From the NCBI GenBank assembly GCA_963707905.1, contig CAVPSA010000009.1, positions 62,001-126,000 on the forward strand: DNA of 64,000 bases, in the 5' to 3' direction. Below are positions 7,105 through 16,404 of this stretch, one piece after another. Under the pieces are notes generated by a model, which saw only the letters and a program-made list of their open reading frames with translations, ran no database searches and had not been told where the DNA came from. The translations under genes and the position numbers were made by a program. Each line of letters opens with the position of its first letter. Position 1 is the first letter of the stretch. Source of the stretch: DASXKD01 sp963707905 (GTDB lineage: Bacteria; Actinomycetota; Actinomycetes; Streptosporangiales; Streptosporangiaceae).

Positions 7105-9417
7105 TCAGGACGCGATCTTGTAGCCGCGGATGATCGTCTCGCAGATCCGGCCTCCGGCCGCGTCCGCCGCGGTCACCCGCAGCGTCACATACGTGCCGGC
7201 CGCCGCGGTGAACGCCGCGCGGTAGGTCCCGCCGGAGCCGGAGACGGTGGCGGCGCGCCAGGTCTCGCCGCCGTCGAAGGACACCTGCACCGCCGCGGCG
7301 GTGATCCTGGCCGCCGCCGCGAGTTGCAGGTGCCCCACGCGGACCCCGACGGACTGGCGGCCCGCCGCCACCGCCCCATCCAGGCCAAGCCCGGCGACCC
7401 GGTAGCCCAGCGTCATCATCGGCTCTGCCGTGCAGTCCCGGCCCCGCAGATGCGGCGCCGTGCTGACCCACCGGCACGCCCAGCCCCGTGGCACCGTGGC
7501 ACCTGCCTCATGGGTGGACCGCCAGGTCCACACGGTGTGGGTGGCTGACGACAATGGATAGTTCGTGCCCGTGATGGCCGCGTCGAGCGTGAACCGGATC
7601 ATCGACGGCTTCGGGCCGAGGGCCACCGTGGTGTGGAAATCGCCGAAGGCGACGCCCGCACCCACCGGATTCCCGGACGCGATCTTCTTCCCGTCCTCGT
7701 CGATCTCGTACCTGCCGGTGACCCTGGAGCCAGGGTCGTTGGCGCCGGTGAGCCTGGTGCCGGTGTTACCAGCGCTGTCGCTGAACGGCGAGAGGTCCAG
7801 CGAGAGCGTGTCACCCGACCGGCTCGCCGATATCAGGCTCGGGGCCAGGTCCTGGTCGCCCGCAACCGCACCGACCAGGTTCACGTTGGGTGCGGGATGC
7901 AGCGGGAAGGCGCCCCAGGGCTCGGTCACCTGCTCACCCGGCCGGAATTCGCGGAACGGCCCAAGCTGGCCATCCGCCGAGTTGAGCGCCTGTTCCCACT
8001 CCTCCCACACCACGGGCGCACTCCCGGCCGTGAAGTACTGCGTCTGCCGGCCCGGCAGGCGGACCCGGTTCCCCGTGACGTCGAAACCCATCGGTTCGTT
8101 CGCCACGGTCGAAGGCACGCCGACAAAGAAGGCGAACCCGGTGCCGGGTATGTCGGCGTAGAAGCGGGCGTGCTCCGTGGCCAGGGTGCCTGGCCGCACC
8201 ACGTAATGCTGGTTGGCGGACAAGAGCCCGCTGTCATCGAGGTGCTCCAGGTAGTACTGATAGGGAACGCCCGTCGCGCCCGCCGGGAAAAGGCGTATCC
8301 ACGACGTGAGCGCCTGCAGCCTCCCGGCCGCCGGGCGCCGCATGGTCGGGCTGACATACAGCGCCGCCCGTCCCTGACCGGAGATGTCGGCGTAGCTGCT
8401 GGGCCCCGCCGTGCCCGGGCGGAGCACGTTGAAGTTGGTGTCGAGGGCCCGTGATGGCCTCGGCGTCGCCACCGTGATCTTGCTGGTCGCGGTCCGCTCG
8501 GCCACGGCCACGGTCGCGTCCCTGGCCACGGTGAACTGTGGCAGGACCACCATCCGCTGCGCGGGCGGCCCGCCGGAATGGGTGGCGTCGGTGAAGACTC
8601 CGGCGGCCCAGTAATGCCCGGCGGGCACGCTCATCTTGACGGTGCCGTGCTCGAAGGTGGCACCCTCGTAGAAGCGGCTGGAGTTGTCGACGTTGACGAC
8701 CATGACGAAGTCACCGGTGTCCGGCCCGCCTGCCAGATCGGTCCCGGTTACCGTCAGCGTGTGCATGGCAAACCGCGGCCCGGTGGCCTGAACCAGACGG
8801 CCGGCCTGCCTGCCGCGGGCCGGGGCGGTCCCGGCCAGGCTGACCGACGCGCCGCCGGAGAACATGCCATCGCGTCCATAGCTGCCCCGGGAGTGATCGG
8901 CCGCGAACTGGCGTGCCAGCGCCGCACCGAACACCCGCGCCGACGACGCGGTCAGGTACCCCGTGGCGAACCCACCGCCGGCCCGGGTGAGTGTCACACC
9001 GGGCAGCGCCGGCCAGCCCCCGCGATAGGCCACCCGGACCGGCACCCGGCCGCCGCGCTCCTTCCTCAGCAGGCCACCGACGTTGAACAGGCTCGGGTCC
9101 AGGCCTTGCCCCAGGAACGGCACCGCGGCGACCGGGATCTCATAGGTCTCGCCGCCCGCGCCGAAGGTCAGCAGCGAGCCGCCCAGGCCAGCGCCGGCCG
9201 GCCGCACCGCAATGCTCCGGCCGGTCCCGGGCGCGGCCATGATCCGGTCGCCGTTGAGAAGCACCACCGCCCGGGCCGGAGCCGGAGCCGGGGTCACCGT
9301 GGTCAGCGCCCCGGACCCGGGCGTATTCCGCGCAGGCCCGGCGGCCGCCGCCGTGACCGCGGTAGCGACGATGAACAGCCCGGCCGTCACAGCGGAGAGC
9401 ATCAGCCGGTTTCTCAT
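7105..9417 (-). CDS. Large secreted protein of unknown function
   Basis: 770 residues from ATG at 9417, which has a strong GAGGAGGT site 4-11 nt upstream. A signal peptide is evident (MRNRLMLSAVTAGLFIVATAVTAAAA). The N-terminal part (VVLLNGDRIMAA, then SLFNVGGLLRK and GVTLTRAGGG) resembles the propeptide-like region of actinobacterial S8 subtilases, but no Asp/His/Ser catalytic motifs follow. The middle and end are beta-rich (TLTVTGTDLAG, VQVSFDGGETWRAATVSGSGGTYRAAF), suggesting immunoglobulin-like or sandwich domains. It overlaps the anti-sigma-like gene by 4 nt (ATGA), so it is the third gene of a sigma operon and a likely cell-surface target or sensor of that system. Confidence 0.85.
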   Translation of the reverse strand: MRNRLMLSAVTAGLFIVATAVTAAAAGPARNTPGSGALTTVTPAPAPARAVVLLNGDRIMAAPGTGRSIAVRPAGAGLGGSLLTFGAGGETYEIPVAAVPFLGQGLDPSLFNVGGLLRKERGGRVPVRVAYRGGWPALPGVTLTRAGGGFATGYLTASSARVFGAALARQFAADHSRGSYGRDGMFSGGASVSLAGTAPARGRQAGRLVQATGPRFAMHTLTVTGTDLAGGPDTGDFVMVVNVDNSSRFYEGATFEHGTVKMSVPAGHYWAAGVFTDATHSGGPPAQRMVVLPQFTVARDATVAVAERTATSKITVATPRPSRALDTNFNVLRPGTAGPSSYADISGQGRAALYVSPTMRRPAAGRLQALTSWIRLFPAGATGVPYQYYLEHLDDSGLLSANQHYVVRPGTLATEHARFYADIPGTGFAFFVGVPSTVANEPMGFDVTGNRVRLPGRQTQYFTAGSAPVVWEEWEQALNSADGQLGPFREFRPGEQVTEPWGAFPLHPAPNVNLVGAVAGDQDLAPSLISASRSGDTLSLDLSPFSDSAGNTGTRLTGANDPGSRVTGRYEIDEDGKKIASGNPVGAGVAFGDFHTTVALGPKPSMIRFTLDAAITGTNYPLSSATHTVWTWRSTHEAGATVPRGWACRWVSTAPHLRGRDCTAEPMMTLGYRVAGLGLDGAVAAGRQSVGVRVGHLQLAAAARITAAAVQVSFDGGETWRAATVSGSGGTYRAAFTAAAGTYVTLRVTAADAAGGRICETIIRGYKIAS

Positions 9418-10508
9418 GTGCACCTCCTCGCTGACTGGCGGACCGGGCACGGGATCTGACCGCGATGATCCACGAAGGCCCGGTCAATGATGGCGGTGGC
9501 GGAGGTTGTCGTGCCGGTGCGGGCGATCACCGTGCGTTCGCCGATGAGCTGCCACGTGGCCCTGCTGAAGATCAGCTCTTCGCGGACGCCGCCGTCGATG
9601 CCGGGGCCGATCCGCCCGACAGCCACACCGGGCCGGCCGATCGCGTCCGTGGCGTGGGGTATGAGGGTCACCCCGGGGATCAGGGCGGCAGCCCGGTAGA
9701 GCGCGGCGGCGACCTCGGGCGGCGCGATCGTGTTGCGGAGCAGGTCGCCGATGGTGACGAAGGCCTCCTGGTCAGGACCGGGACCGTGGCCGCGTTCTGC
9801 CCGGTAGATCATCGCGAGCAGGGCATGCGGGCTGGTGGGCAGGGTTTGCAGCAGCCGGTAGGTAGGGTCGTTCAGCGAGCCGATGCCCCCGCATTTCTCA
9901 CCGGAATACGTCTGGACGGCCGTTTTCCCGTTGGCCGGAGCACTTCCCTTATAGACGGGGCCGCACAAACTGCCGACCGGCACCCAGACCCGCTCGGTGA
10001 TCAACTTCAGGTGAATATGGCGGGGGAAGGGCTTGGGGTTCGCCAAGCCCAGCGGCTTGAGCGCGAGCGAGGGGACGGCGGCCCTTGTCTCTATATACAT
10101 GTACTGGCCGTCGCGGACATGGGGTGCGGGCTGGCGCGCGGCGGCGTCGGCGACCTTGGCCAGCAGCCGGACGGCACCGGGGTCATAGGCCGGCCGGGCC
10201 GGGCCGCCCGAAGAGGTGACGCCGATGGCGATCGCGACTATGGCCAGGCCTGCTGCCGCGGCGGCGGCCACGATGGCGCGGCGTGGCCGTCGAGGGCGAT
10301 TGTCCGGGCTGACGCCGCGGCCACGGCCAGACGCCGTGGACCCGCCGGGGGCCGGGACGAGGCGGCTGCCAGTGCGGCGTGATCTTGCCGTAGCCCGCTG
10401 CAGTACGGTCATCCGCACCGGAGCCCGGCTCTTGACGTCGGTCATCGTGACCGGGCGCACGCCGTGTTCCATCAGCTCGTGAATCTGCCCGGCCAGGTCA
10501 GCCTTCAT
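9414..10508 (-). CDS. CU044_5270-like membrane protein, probable anti-sigma partner
   Basis: 364-residue protein with a cytoplasmic N-terminal stretch (about 1-75), one membrane helix (about 78-98, AIVAAAAAAGLAIVAIAIGV) and an extracytoplasmic domain. It matches the actinobacterial CU044_5270 pattern: YMYIETRAAVPSLA, GLLRNT-type and RAAALIPGVTLIP segments, and ELIFSRATWQLIGERTVI near the end. Such proteins sit directly after ECF sigma genes and are regarded as membrane-bound sigma regulators. Its start overlaps the sigma gene by 11 nt and its stop overlaps the secreted protein gene by 4 nt, so all three are probably one translationally coupled unit. Confidence 0.85.
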   Translation of the reverse strand: MKADLAGQIHELMEHGVRPVTMTDVKSRAPVRMTVLQRATARSRRTGSRLVPAPGGSTASGRGRGVSPDNRPRRPRRAIVAAAAAAGLAIVAIAIGVTSSGGPARPAYDPGAVRLLAKVADAAARQPAPHVRDGQYMYIETRAAVPSLALKPLGLANPKPFPRHIHLKLITERVWVPVGSLCGPVYKGSAPANGKTAVQTYSGEKCGGIGSLNDPTYRLLQTLPTSPHALLAMIYRAERGHGPGPDQEAFVTIGDLLRNTIAPPEVAAALYRAAALIPGVTLIPHATDAIGRPGVAVGRIGPGIDGGVREELIFSRATWQLIGERTVIARTGTTTSATAIIDRAFVDHRGQIPCPVRQSARRCT

Positions 10509-11010
10509 CGTCAGCCCCCAGCAAGCTGCGCAGCCGGGACAGCCCGCGGCTGAGATGGTTCTGCACGGTTGTCGGCCGGATGCCGGTGAGCTCGGCCACT
10601 TCGCGCAGCGTGTAGCCGTAGCCGTGGACCAGCACCACGGCCAGCCGCTGCCGCTGCGTCAACGCGGCCAGTGCCTTGGGCAGGCCCGGCTCGAAGCTGT
10701 ACTCACCGCATTCGCCAACGTCGAAGAGGCCGGCGTCCGGCTGGCGCCTGCGGCGGCTGCGGGTCTGCCCGACCCGGAACAAGTAGCCGGGGAGATTCGC
10801 GATGTGCTGCAGCCGATGCCAGTTCTCCCAGGCGTAGGCCAGTGCTTCCGCGGTAGCGTCCCGGCCATCCTCAAAGCCGTACAGTGCGGCCAGCGCGCGG
10901 CCGAGCCGCGGCCCGGCTTCCGCCACGAAGCGCTCGAACGCCGCCTGGTCATCGCTGGCCCTGCCGGGCACCGGCGTCACGGCCGGATCCGCACCACCTG
11001 CCGTGTGCAT
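10498..11010 (-). CDS. ECF RNA polymerase sigma factor (SigE-like)
   Basis: 170-residue sigma factor. Region 2 covers about residues 22-90 (AAFERFVAEAGPRLGRALAALYG, ATAEALAYAWENWHRL, PGYLFRVGQTRSRRRR). Region 4 covers about 110-165 (LTQRQRLAVVLVHGYGYTLREVAELTGIRPTTVQNHLSRGLSRLRSLL) with a clear helix-turn-helix. ATG at 11010 is preceded by GGAGCGGCGGTG. It is the first gene of the sigma, anti-sigma-like, secreted-protein operon, presumably transducing an envelope signal. Region 2.4 is unusually short, so promoter specificity cannot be guessed. Confidence 0.92.
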   Translation of the reverse strand: MHTAGGADPAVTPVPGRASDDQAAFERFVAEAGPRLGRALAALYGFEDGRDATAEALAYAWENWHRLQHIANLPGYLFRVGQTRSRRRRQPDAGLFDVGECGEYSFEPGLPKALAALTQRQRLAVVLVHGYGYTLREVAELTGIRPTTVQNHLSRGLSRLRSLLGADDEG

Positions 11011-11151
11011 GTCACCGCCGCTCCAGTTGGTCTCCTATCTACTTAGACCAGCGAAGCCCCCAGAGCGACCACAAGGCCGGCGCATCCTTCCAGCCGCCAC
11101 GCCCCCGGGAGGCCGGAGGGCGGCCCGTGCGGGCGGGCGGAGGGCGGCCCG

Positions 11152-12153
11152 TCAGCCGGCGCCGATGGCGGCGAGCACCACCAGCAGGATGGTTGCCGCT
11201 GCGAGCGCACCGTGCAGCGCGATGACGCCCAGCGGTTTCCCGGCCGGCACTCCGATCGCAGCGGTCCGCTGCGCCGTCAGCCCGGTGCCGGCTGACGCGG
11301 TGCCGGCTGACGCGGTGCCGGCTGACCCGGTGCCGGCTGACCCGGTGCCGGCTGACCCGGTCCCGGCTGACCCGGTCCCGGCTGACCCGGTCCCGGCTGA
11401 CCCGGTCCCGGCTGGCCGGGCGCCCGGCGGACCTGTGGTGGCAGGCTGCGGCTCTGGCGTGCCGCCGCCGGGCTGGCCCTGCTCGGGCAGGCCGCCGGCC
11501 AGGGTCGCCATGCCGAGCCCGGCCACCGCCAGGACCACGGCCACGGCGGCCCAGGCCAGGGCGGGCACGTTGGTGGCCAGGAACCCGGCCCAGAGGCCCA
11601 GCCCGGTAAGAGCGAGCGTGAAGTGGCCGACGATGACCGCCCGCGGCACCCCGGCCGCCCGGGCATATCGCCGGCGCAGCCCGCCGTGGGCGATCCAGCC
11701 GGCCAGCAGCCAGGTGCCCGCCGCCACGGTGACCGCCCAGGCGGCCAGCGCGGCAAGATCCAGCGGCAGGCGGCTGGACGGCCCGGACGGGGCGGCCGCC
11801 GGCGGCGCCGGTGCGCGGGGCGGGACCACCGTGACGAGATAGGAGAGGTAGGCGGCCTCCTCGTGGGCGAGCCGCCGGGCGACGACCTTGCGGTGCGGCC
11901 CTACCGCCGCACGGATGGCCCGGTCGACGGCCAGGTTGATCTGCTCATGGGTCAGGCCGGTGCAGGCGGGGGGCACCGAGGTCACCGTGATGCGCTGGTT
12001 GAGCGCCTGCACGGCGAAGGCGTAACAGGTCGCCACCGTTGCCTGAAATGTGGCCGGCTGGCCGGCGGAGCACCCGGCCGCCGGCCCGGCCGTCACGAGC
12101 AGAGCCGCCACGGCGAGCGTCCAGCGGCCGGCCGGTGTCAGGACCCCCGGCAC
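11152..12153 (-). CDS. Multi-pass membrane protein with AGTGS repeat linker
   Basis: About 333 residues if started at GTG 12153, which overlaps the upstream epoxide hydrolase by 16 nt and has GAGG about 10 nt before it. An N-terminal hydrophobic segment ending AAGC (residue 28) looks like a weak lipobox. Residues 40-110 form a soluble domain with cysteines. Then come a membrane helix (LAALAAWAVTVAAGTWLLAGW), two more (HFTLALTGLGLWAGFLA and AAVAVVLAVAGLGMATLAGG), a Pro/Gly linker of nine Ala-Gly-Thr repeats, and a last helix. No family recognised. Reading frames further upstream overlap the hydrolase antiparallel-free but look non-coding, so the start is uncertain. Confidence 0.65.
   Translation of the reverse strand: MPGVLTPAGRWTLAVAALLVTAGPAAGCSAGQPATFQATVATCYAFAVQALNQRITVTSVPPACTGLTHEQINLAVDRAIRAAVGPHRKVVARRLAHEEAAYLSYLVTVVPPRAPAPPAAAPSGPSSRLPLDLAALAAWAVTVAAGTWLLAGWIAHGGLRRRYARAAGVPRAVIVGHFTLALTGLGLWAGFLATNVPALAWAAVAVVLAVAGLGMATLAGGLPEQGQPGGGTPEPQPATTGPPGARPAGTGSAGTGSAGTGSAGTGSAGTGSAGTGSAGTASAGTASAGTGLTAQRTAAIGVPAGKPLGVIALHGALAAATILLVVLAAIGAG
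11281..11415. repeat. Nine tandem 15-bp units inside the membrane protein gene
   Basis: Nine head-to-tail copies of CCCGGTGCCGGCTGA, with a G/C change at unit position 2 in units 2-3 and at position 7 in units 6-9. Fifteen is divisible by three, so copy-number change keeps the frame; on the coding (minus) strand the units give Ala-Gly-Thr-Gly/Ala-Ser. The graded sequence drift along the array suggests expansion by slippage. Confidence 0.95.
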
Positions 12154-13316
12154 GGCCGGAAAACCTCGCGGAGCCGGTCCACCAGCAACAGCGGCTCGGC
12201 CACGGCCGGGAAGTGGCCGCCGCGGTCGTGCTCGGCCCAGTGGGTGACGTGGAAATACCGTTCGGCGAGTTCCCGCGGCGGTTTCGGGAACGGGACGATC
12301 TCGCCACCGAAGACGTCGATCGCGACCGGGACAGGCCCCGGGTCGTCGGCGGGCAGCGGGCTGCCCTGCGCGTGCCGGTAGGCCCAGTACGGGAGCAGCG
12401 ACGAGGACGCCGTCCTGGTCGTCCAGTAGAGGGTGAGCGTGGACAGAAGCTGGTCCCGGCCGAAGGCTGGCTGCCCGCCGGCCGTTCTGCTGCTCCACTG
12501 GGTGAGCTTCTCGCCGAGCCACGCGGCCAGCGCGACCGGTGAGTCGTCAAGGCCGGCACCAATGGTCGCGGGCTTGGTGGCGTGCATGTGCGAATAGCCG
12601 CCCTCTTCCGCGTACCACGCCTCGACCTCGGCGAAATGCTCGCTCACCGGATCGGTCCAGGGCTCAGGCGGTGCGGCAAGCCCTGGCGTGGCGAGATGGA
12701 TCGCCGCGACCTCGGCCGGATGGGCGCGGGCCAGCCACGCCGTGACCCCGGCACCGAGGTCGCTGCCGTGGGCGGCATAGCGCCGGTAGCCAAGTACGCC
12801 GGTCATGATCGTGTGCCACAGTTCGGCGACCTGCCGATGCAGCAGGCCGCCGGGTGGCGGCGGCCCGGAGAAGCCGAAGCCGGGCAGCGAGGGCAGCACT
12901 ACGGTGAAGGCGTCCGCCGGGTCGCCGCCGTGCGCGGCCGGGTCGGTGAGCAGCGGCAGCAGCGCCAGGTATTCCAGGAACGAACTCGGCCAGCCGTGGG
13001 TCAGCACCAGCGGCAGCGGATCGGGCCCGGAGCCAGGGGCGTGCACCAGGTGCACGGAGACGCCGTCGACCTCGGCCCGCAGGTGGGTGAGCCGGTCGAG
13101 CCGGGCCTGCAGGCTCAGCGGGTCGAAGGCCCGCCAGTCTTCGATCAGCCGGGCAAGCCAGTCCCCAGGTACGCCGCGCTCCCAGGTACCGCCGCCCGCG
13201 GGCAGCCGGGCGGTGCCCAGCCGCAAGGCCAGATCCCCCGATGCCTCGATGTCCAGCGCCGCCCGGAACGGCTCGGCGCGAGGATGCGGAGAACCCATGC
13301 CGAGATCATGTCGCAC
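12138..13316 (-). CDS. Epoxide hydrolase (alpha/beta hydrolase with EHN N-terminal domain)
   Basis: 392 residues of the juvenile-hormone/microsomal-type epoxide hydrolase family, which open epoxides to diols through a covalent ester. Visible features: EHN-like N-terminus (WERGVPGDWLARLIEDWRAFDP), oxyanion motif LVLTHGWPSSFLEY (HGWP), nucleophile elbow AAHGSDLGAGV (Asp), lid region with YW pairs (LTLYWTTRTASS), and catalytic histidine THWAEHDRGGHFPA near the C terminus. GTG at 13316 and ATG at 13298 are both possible starts. Its 3' end overlaps the following membrane protein gene by 16 nt, suggesting co-transcription. Natural substrate unknown. Confidence 0.9.
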   Translation of the reverse strand: MRHDLGMGSPHPRAEPFRAALDIEASGDLALRLGTARLPAGGGTWERGVPGDWLARLIEDWRAFDPLSLQARLDRLTHLRAEVDGVSVHLVHAPGSGPDPLPLVLTHGWPSSFLEYLALLPLLTDPAAHGGDPADAFTVVLPSLPGFGFSGPPPPGGLLHRQVAELWHTIMTGVLGYRRYAAHGSDLGAGVTAWLARAHPAEVAAIHLATPGLAAPPEPWTDPVSEHFAEVEAWYAEEGGYSHMHATKPATIGAGLDDSPVALAAWLGEKLTQWSSRTAGGQPAFGRDQLLSTLTLYWTTRTASSSLLPYWAYRHAQGSPLPADDPGPVPVAIDVFGGEIVPFPKPPRELAERYFHVTHWAEHDRGGHFPAVAEPLLLVDRLREVFRPCRGS

Positions 13317-13389
13317 CCGCCGGCCCGGATGCCAGCCGCCCTCCTGGGGCGGTGTGCCGTCATCACCGGGCCGGCGGCGCAGCTTCCGC

Positions 13390-16254
13390 TTAGGGGTCGC
13401 CGGTGCGCAGCGCCCAGGCCGCTAGCTCGGTCCGGTTGGTCAGGCGCAGCTTGGCCAGGATGCTCCGGACATGACCTTCGACGGTCCGCTCGGAGAGCAC
13501 CAGCCGTTCGGCGATGGCCCGGTTGGTGTTCCCGGCCGAGACCAGGTCCGCTATCTCCCGCTCCCGGGGTGTCAGCGGATCGCCGGCCTGGATGGCCTGG
13601 TCCAGTTCGCGCATCAGCCGCGCGGCGCGGGCGGCCGGGCCGGGCATGTCGAGCCGGCCTGTCTCCGCGGCGGCCTGCCGGGCCAGGTCCCTGGCCTGCG
13701 CGCAGGCCTGCCTGGTCCCGCTCGCTTTCAGGGCCACGGCCCAGTCCAGCCTGGCCAGGGCGACGAACGGGCGGGCACCCAGCCGGGTGTTCACCGTGAC
13801 CGCGGTGGCGTAGTGGCCGAGCGCGTCCTGCGTCCGGCCAAGCAGCATGGCCAGCCGGCCGAGCTGCCAGTGCGGGGAACCGGCCACGAACGCCACGCCG
13901 GTGCCCAGGCTGCCGGAGCCCGTGGCGTGCGGGCTGGCCAGGTCGTAGGTGGCCTGCGCCATTTCGGTGTCCCCGAAGGCGATGATCAGGTCGAGTATCT
14001 GGACCAGCGCGCCCATCGTCCGTGAGTCACGGTCCCCGGCAGCGGGCAGCCCGCGCAGCGTCTCATACACGGCCTGCGCCTCGTCGGCCCGGCCGACGGC
14101 GAACAGCGCACTGGCCAGGCCGGCCCGGACGATCGGGATCGGCGGCGAAGCCGCCACCATGTCGAAGAAATCCACCGGGATCTCTCCTGCCTCGCCGCGC
14201 ACGCTGGCCAGCCAGACGGCGAACGCGTAGGACAGGCCCGCGGCCGAGGGCTCCTGGAGGCGGATGGCGAGCCGCAGTGCCTGTTCGGACCGGTCCCTGG
14301 CGAGCGCCCAGTGCCCGGCCAGCCCGGCCCGGGATGCCTGCTGGCGCAGCAGGTGCCAGCGGGCCAGTGGCAGCCGGGTCGATTCGGCGAGCTGCGCGAT
14401 CCAGGCGATCTCCGTGTCCACGGCCTCAAGATTCGCCAATTGGTAGCAGGCATCGATCCGCCAGACGCGGCCGAGCACGGCGGCGAGCGGCTGATCGGCC
14501 GCCCCGGCAAGCTCGATGGCACGGGCGGCGAGGCGGAGCCGTTCCGCCCGGTACCGCGGCGCCATCAGCGCGGCCACCCGGGCCCGGATCGCGTCAAGCT
14601 CGGCAGCCGGATCACCGGCCGCGACCGCGACGGTCATCGCCTTTTGTGAGCCCGTGTCGGCCGCGTCCAGGTCACCCAGCTCGGCCAGCGCGGCGGCCCG
14701 CTGGGCGAGCAGCCGGGCCCGCCGCCCGGGCGGGCACCCGTCATCGGCGAGCGCCCGGTCGCACAGATCCAGCAATGTGGTGGCGACCGCCGGGTGGCCC
14801 ACGCCACGCACCACGAGCGCCGCACTGGCCATCAGGTCCGGCCGCCCGGCGCGATCCGCGGCCGCCGCGGCGGCGACCGAGTGGCCCAGGCTGCTTGCCA
14901 CCTGGCCCGCTCTGTACTCGGCGGTGGCCAGGTCGATCAGCAGTTCCGCCCGCTCCGCATCGGCGGCCCCGGCCCGGCCGGCCGCATCCACGGCGGTGGT
15001 CAGGTACTGGATGGCATCGTCAAAGGCGAGCGCGGACGTGGCGGCGGTGGCCGCGGCCGCGGCCCAGTCGGCGGCCCGCAGCAGCCCGGCCTGATCCGGC
15101 GCCGCCTGGAGCAGGTGGTAGGCGACCTCACCGCCACGCTCCCGAGCCTGCGCGGCCAGTGGCCCGAGCACCTCAGCGGCGCGGCCATGCAGCCTGATCC
15201 GGTCCTGTCCGCCAAGGCCCGCGTAGATGCCGTCCCGTACCAGCGCGTGGCTGAACCGCCAGGATCCGGGACGGCCTCGCATCCGGCCGATCAAGCCACG
15301 GTCCTCGGCGGCGGCGAGTCCGCCGGCCGGCTCTCCGGCCGCTCCGCTGACGGCCGAGGCCAGGCCGGGTTCGAACTCCGTGCCAAGCACGCTGGCGGCG
15401 GCGAGCAGGTCACGGGTATCTGAGTCCAGGTCACGCAGCAACGACGTGACCAGGTGGCCGACCTCGGCGCTGCCGCCAGCGATACGAGCCAGCGCCGCAG
15501 CGTCCAGGCCGGTGCCCGGATGCGCGGCCAGCACGCGCGCGAGAGTCGTGACATACAGCGGATTGCCTTCGGCGCGGGCGTGCACCAGCCGGGCCATTTC
15601 CTGCTCCATGACCACCCCGGCCGCCGCCAGAATGCCCGCCACGGCAGCCTCGTCCAAGGGTGCCAGCCGCATCACCTGGAGGCCGGGCAGCCTGGCCAGC
15701 TCCCCAAGCGCGGTCCGCCACGGATCGCCCGCCTCTTCACGACAGGTGGCCAGCACGAGCAGGCGCGAGCCCGGCAGCTCACCCGCCAGCTCACGGAGCA
15801 GGAACAGCGACGCGTGGTCCGCCCAGTGCAGATCCTCAAGAACAACGAGCAGATCCCCGGCCCGAGCCGCGGAGGTGAGGGCATCCGTGGCCGCGGCGGC
15901 GGCGCGGAACCTGGCCGCGGCCAGGTCGTCGGACCGGGCACTGTCATCGTCCCCGGCACCGATCAACTTGGCCTCGTCGGCAACCCCGCCGACCGCGCGC
16001 AGCACCCGCCGCCACGGCCAGAGCGGCGGCGCGCCGCGTTCCTGCACCGCGCGCCCCCACAGCACCCGAACCCCGTCACGCCGCGCTTGTGTGGCCAGCT
16101 CTTCGGCCAGGCGGGTCTTGCCGATGCCCGGCGGCCCGGTGAGCACGGCCAGCCGGCCGCGGCCGGCCAGCGCCTCCGCAAGCCAGTGCCGCAGCTCCCC
16201 AAGCTCCCGGTCCCGCCCGGGGAGGCTGCCTGGCCCGGGCGCCGCATCGGCCAC
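13390..16254 (-). CDS. LuxR-family regulator of the large ATP-binding (LAL) type
   Basis: About 954 residues. It begins with an AAA/NTPase domain: Walker A GPPGIGKTRLAEEL (about residues 40-53) and Walker B LLVVLEDLHWADH. A long helical TPR-like middle follows, then a C-terminal LuxR helix-turn-helix (LTPREREIADLVSAGNTNRAIAERLVLSERTVEGHVRSILAKL). LAL proteins are ATP-dependent activators, often of secondary metabolism or sugar use. GTG at 16254 is preferred because GGGAGG lies about 10 nt upstream; an ATG-type start at 16326 would add 24 residues. It is divergent from the 16405-17614 gene pair, a plausible target. Confidence 0.92.
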   Translation of the reverse strand: MADAAPGPGSLPGRDRELGELRHWLAEALAGRGRLAVLTGPPGIGKTRLAEELATQARRDGVRVLWGRAVQERGAPPLWPWRRVLRAVGGVADEAKLIGAGDDDSARSDDLAAARFRAAAAATDALTSAARAGDLLVVLEDLHWADHASLFLLRELAGELPGSRLLVLATCREEAGDPWRTALGELARLPGLQVMRLAPLDEAAVAGILAAAGVVMEQEMARLVHARAEGNPLYVTTLARVLAAHPGTGLDAAALARIAGGSAEVGHLVTSLLRDLDSDTRDLLAAASVLGTEFEPGLASAVSGAAGEPAGGLAAAEDRGLIGRMRGRPGSWRFSHALVRDGIYAGLGGQDRIRLHGRAAEVLGPLAAQARERGGEVAYHLLQAAPDQAGLLRAADWAAAAATAATSALAFDDAIQYLTTAVDAAGRAGAADAERAELLIDLATAEYRAGQVASSLGHSVAAAAAADRAGRPDLMASAALVVRGVGHPAVATTLLDLCDRALADDGCPPGRRARLLAQRAAALAELGDLDAADTGSQKAMTVAVAAGDPAAELDAIRARVAALMAPRYRAERLRLAARAIELAGAADQPLAAVLGRVWRIDACYQLANLEAVDTEIAWIAQLAESTRLPLARWHLLRQQASRAGLAGHWALARDRSEQALRLAIRLQEPSAAGLSYAFAVWLASVRGEAGEIPVDFFDMVAASPPIPIVRAGLASALFAVGRADEAQAVYETLRGLPAAGDRDSRTMGALVQILDLIIAFGDTEMAQATYDLASPHATGSGSLGTGVAFVAGSPHWQLGRLAMLLGRTQDALGHYATAVTVNTRLGARPFVALARLDWAVALKASGTRQACAQARDLARQAAAETGRLDMPGPAARAARLMRELDQAIQAGDPLTPREREIADLVSAGNTNRAIAERLVLSERTVEGHVRSILAKLRLTNRTELAAWALRTGDP

Positions 16255-16404
16255 CCGCCAATCCTCCCGTGCCGGGCGAGCGGACGTCCAGGTGGCGGCC
16301 GCGAGCCAAGTCACGTGGCGGACCACGTACTAGCACGCATGTGCCGCCGCCCCGGCCGCGCCGACAGTAAGGAAAGTCACAGCCACGCTTGAAAGGAGCA
16401 TCAC

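Noticed and set aside
11281..11415. CRISPR-like array
   Set aside because: Units are contiguous with no spacers, 15 bp long, and inside a coding gene; no cas genes are present.
11003..11842. A plus-strand frame encoding a long Val-Pro-Ala-Asp-Pro repeat protein
   Set aside because: It is the antisense reading of the 15-bp repeat in the minus-strand membrane protein gene. The rest has no coding sense, and high GC keeps such frames open.
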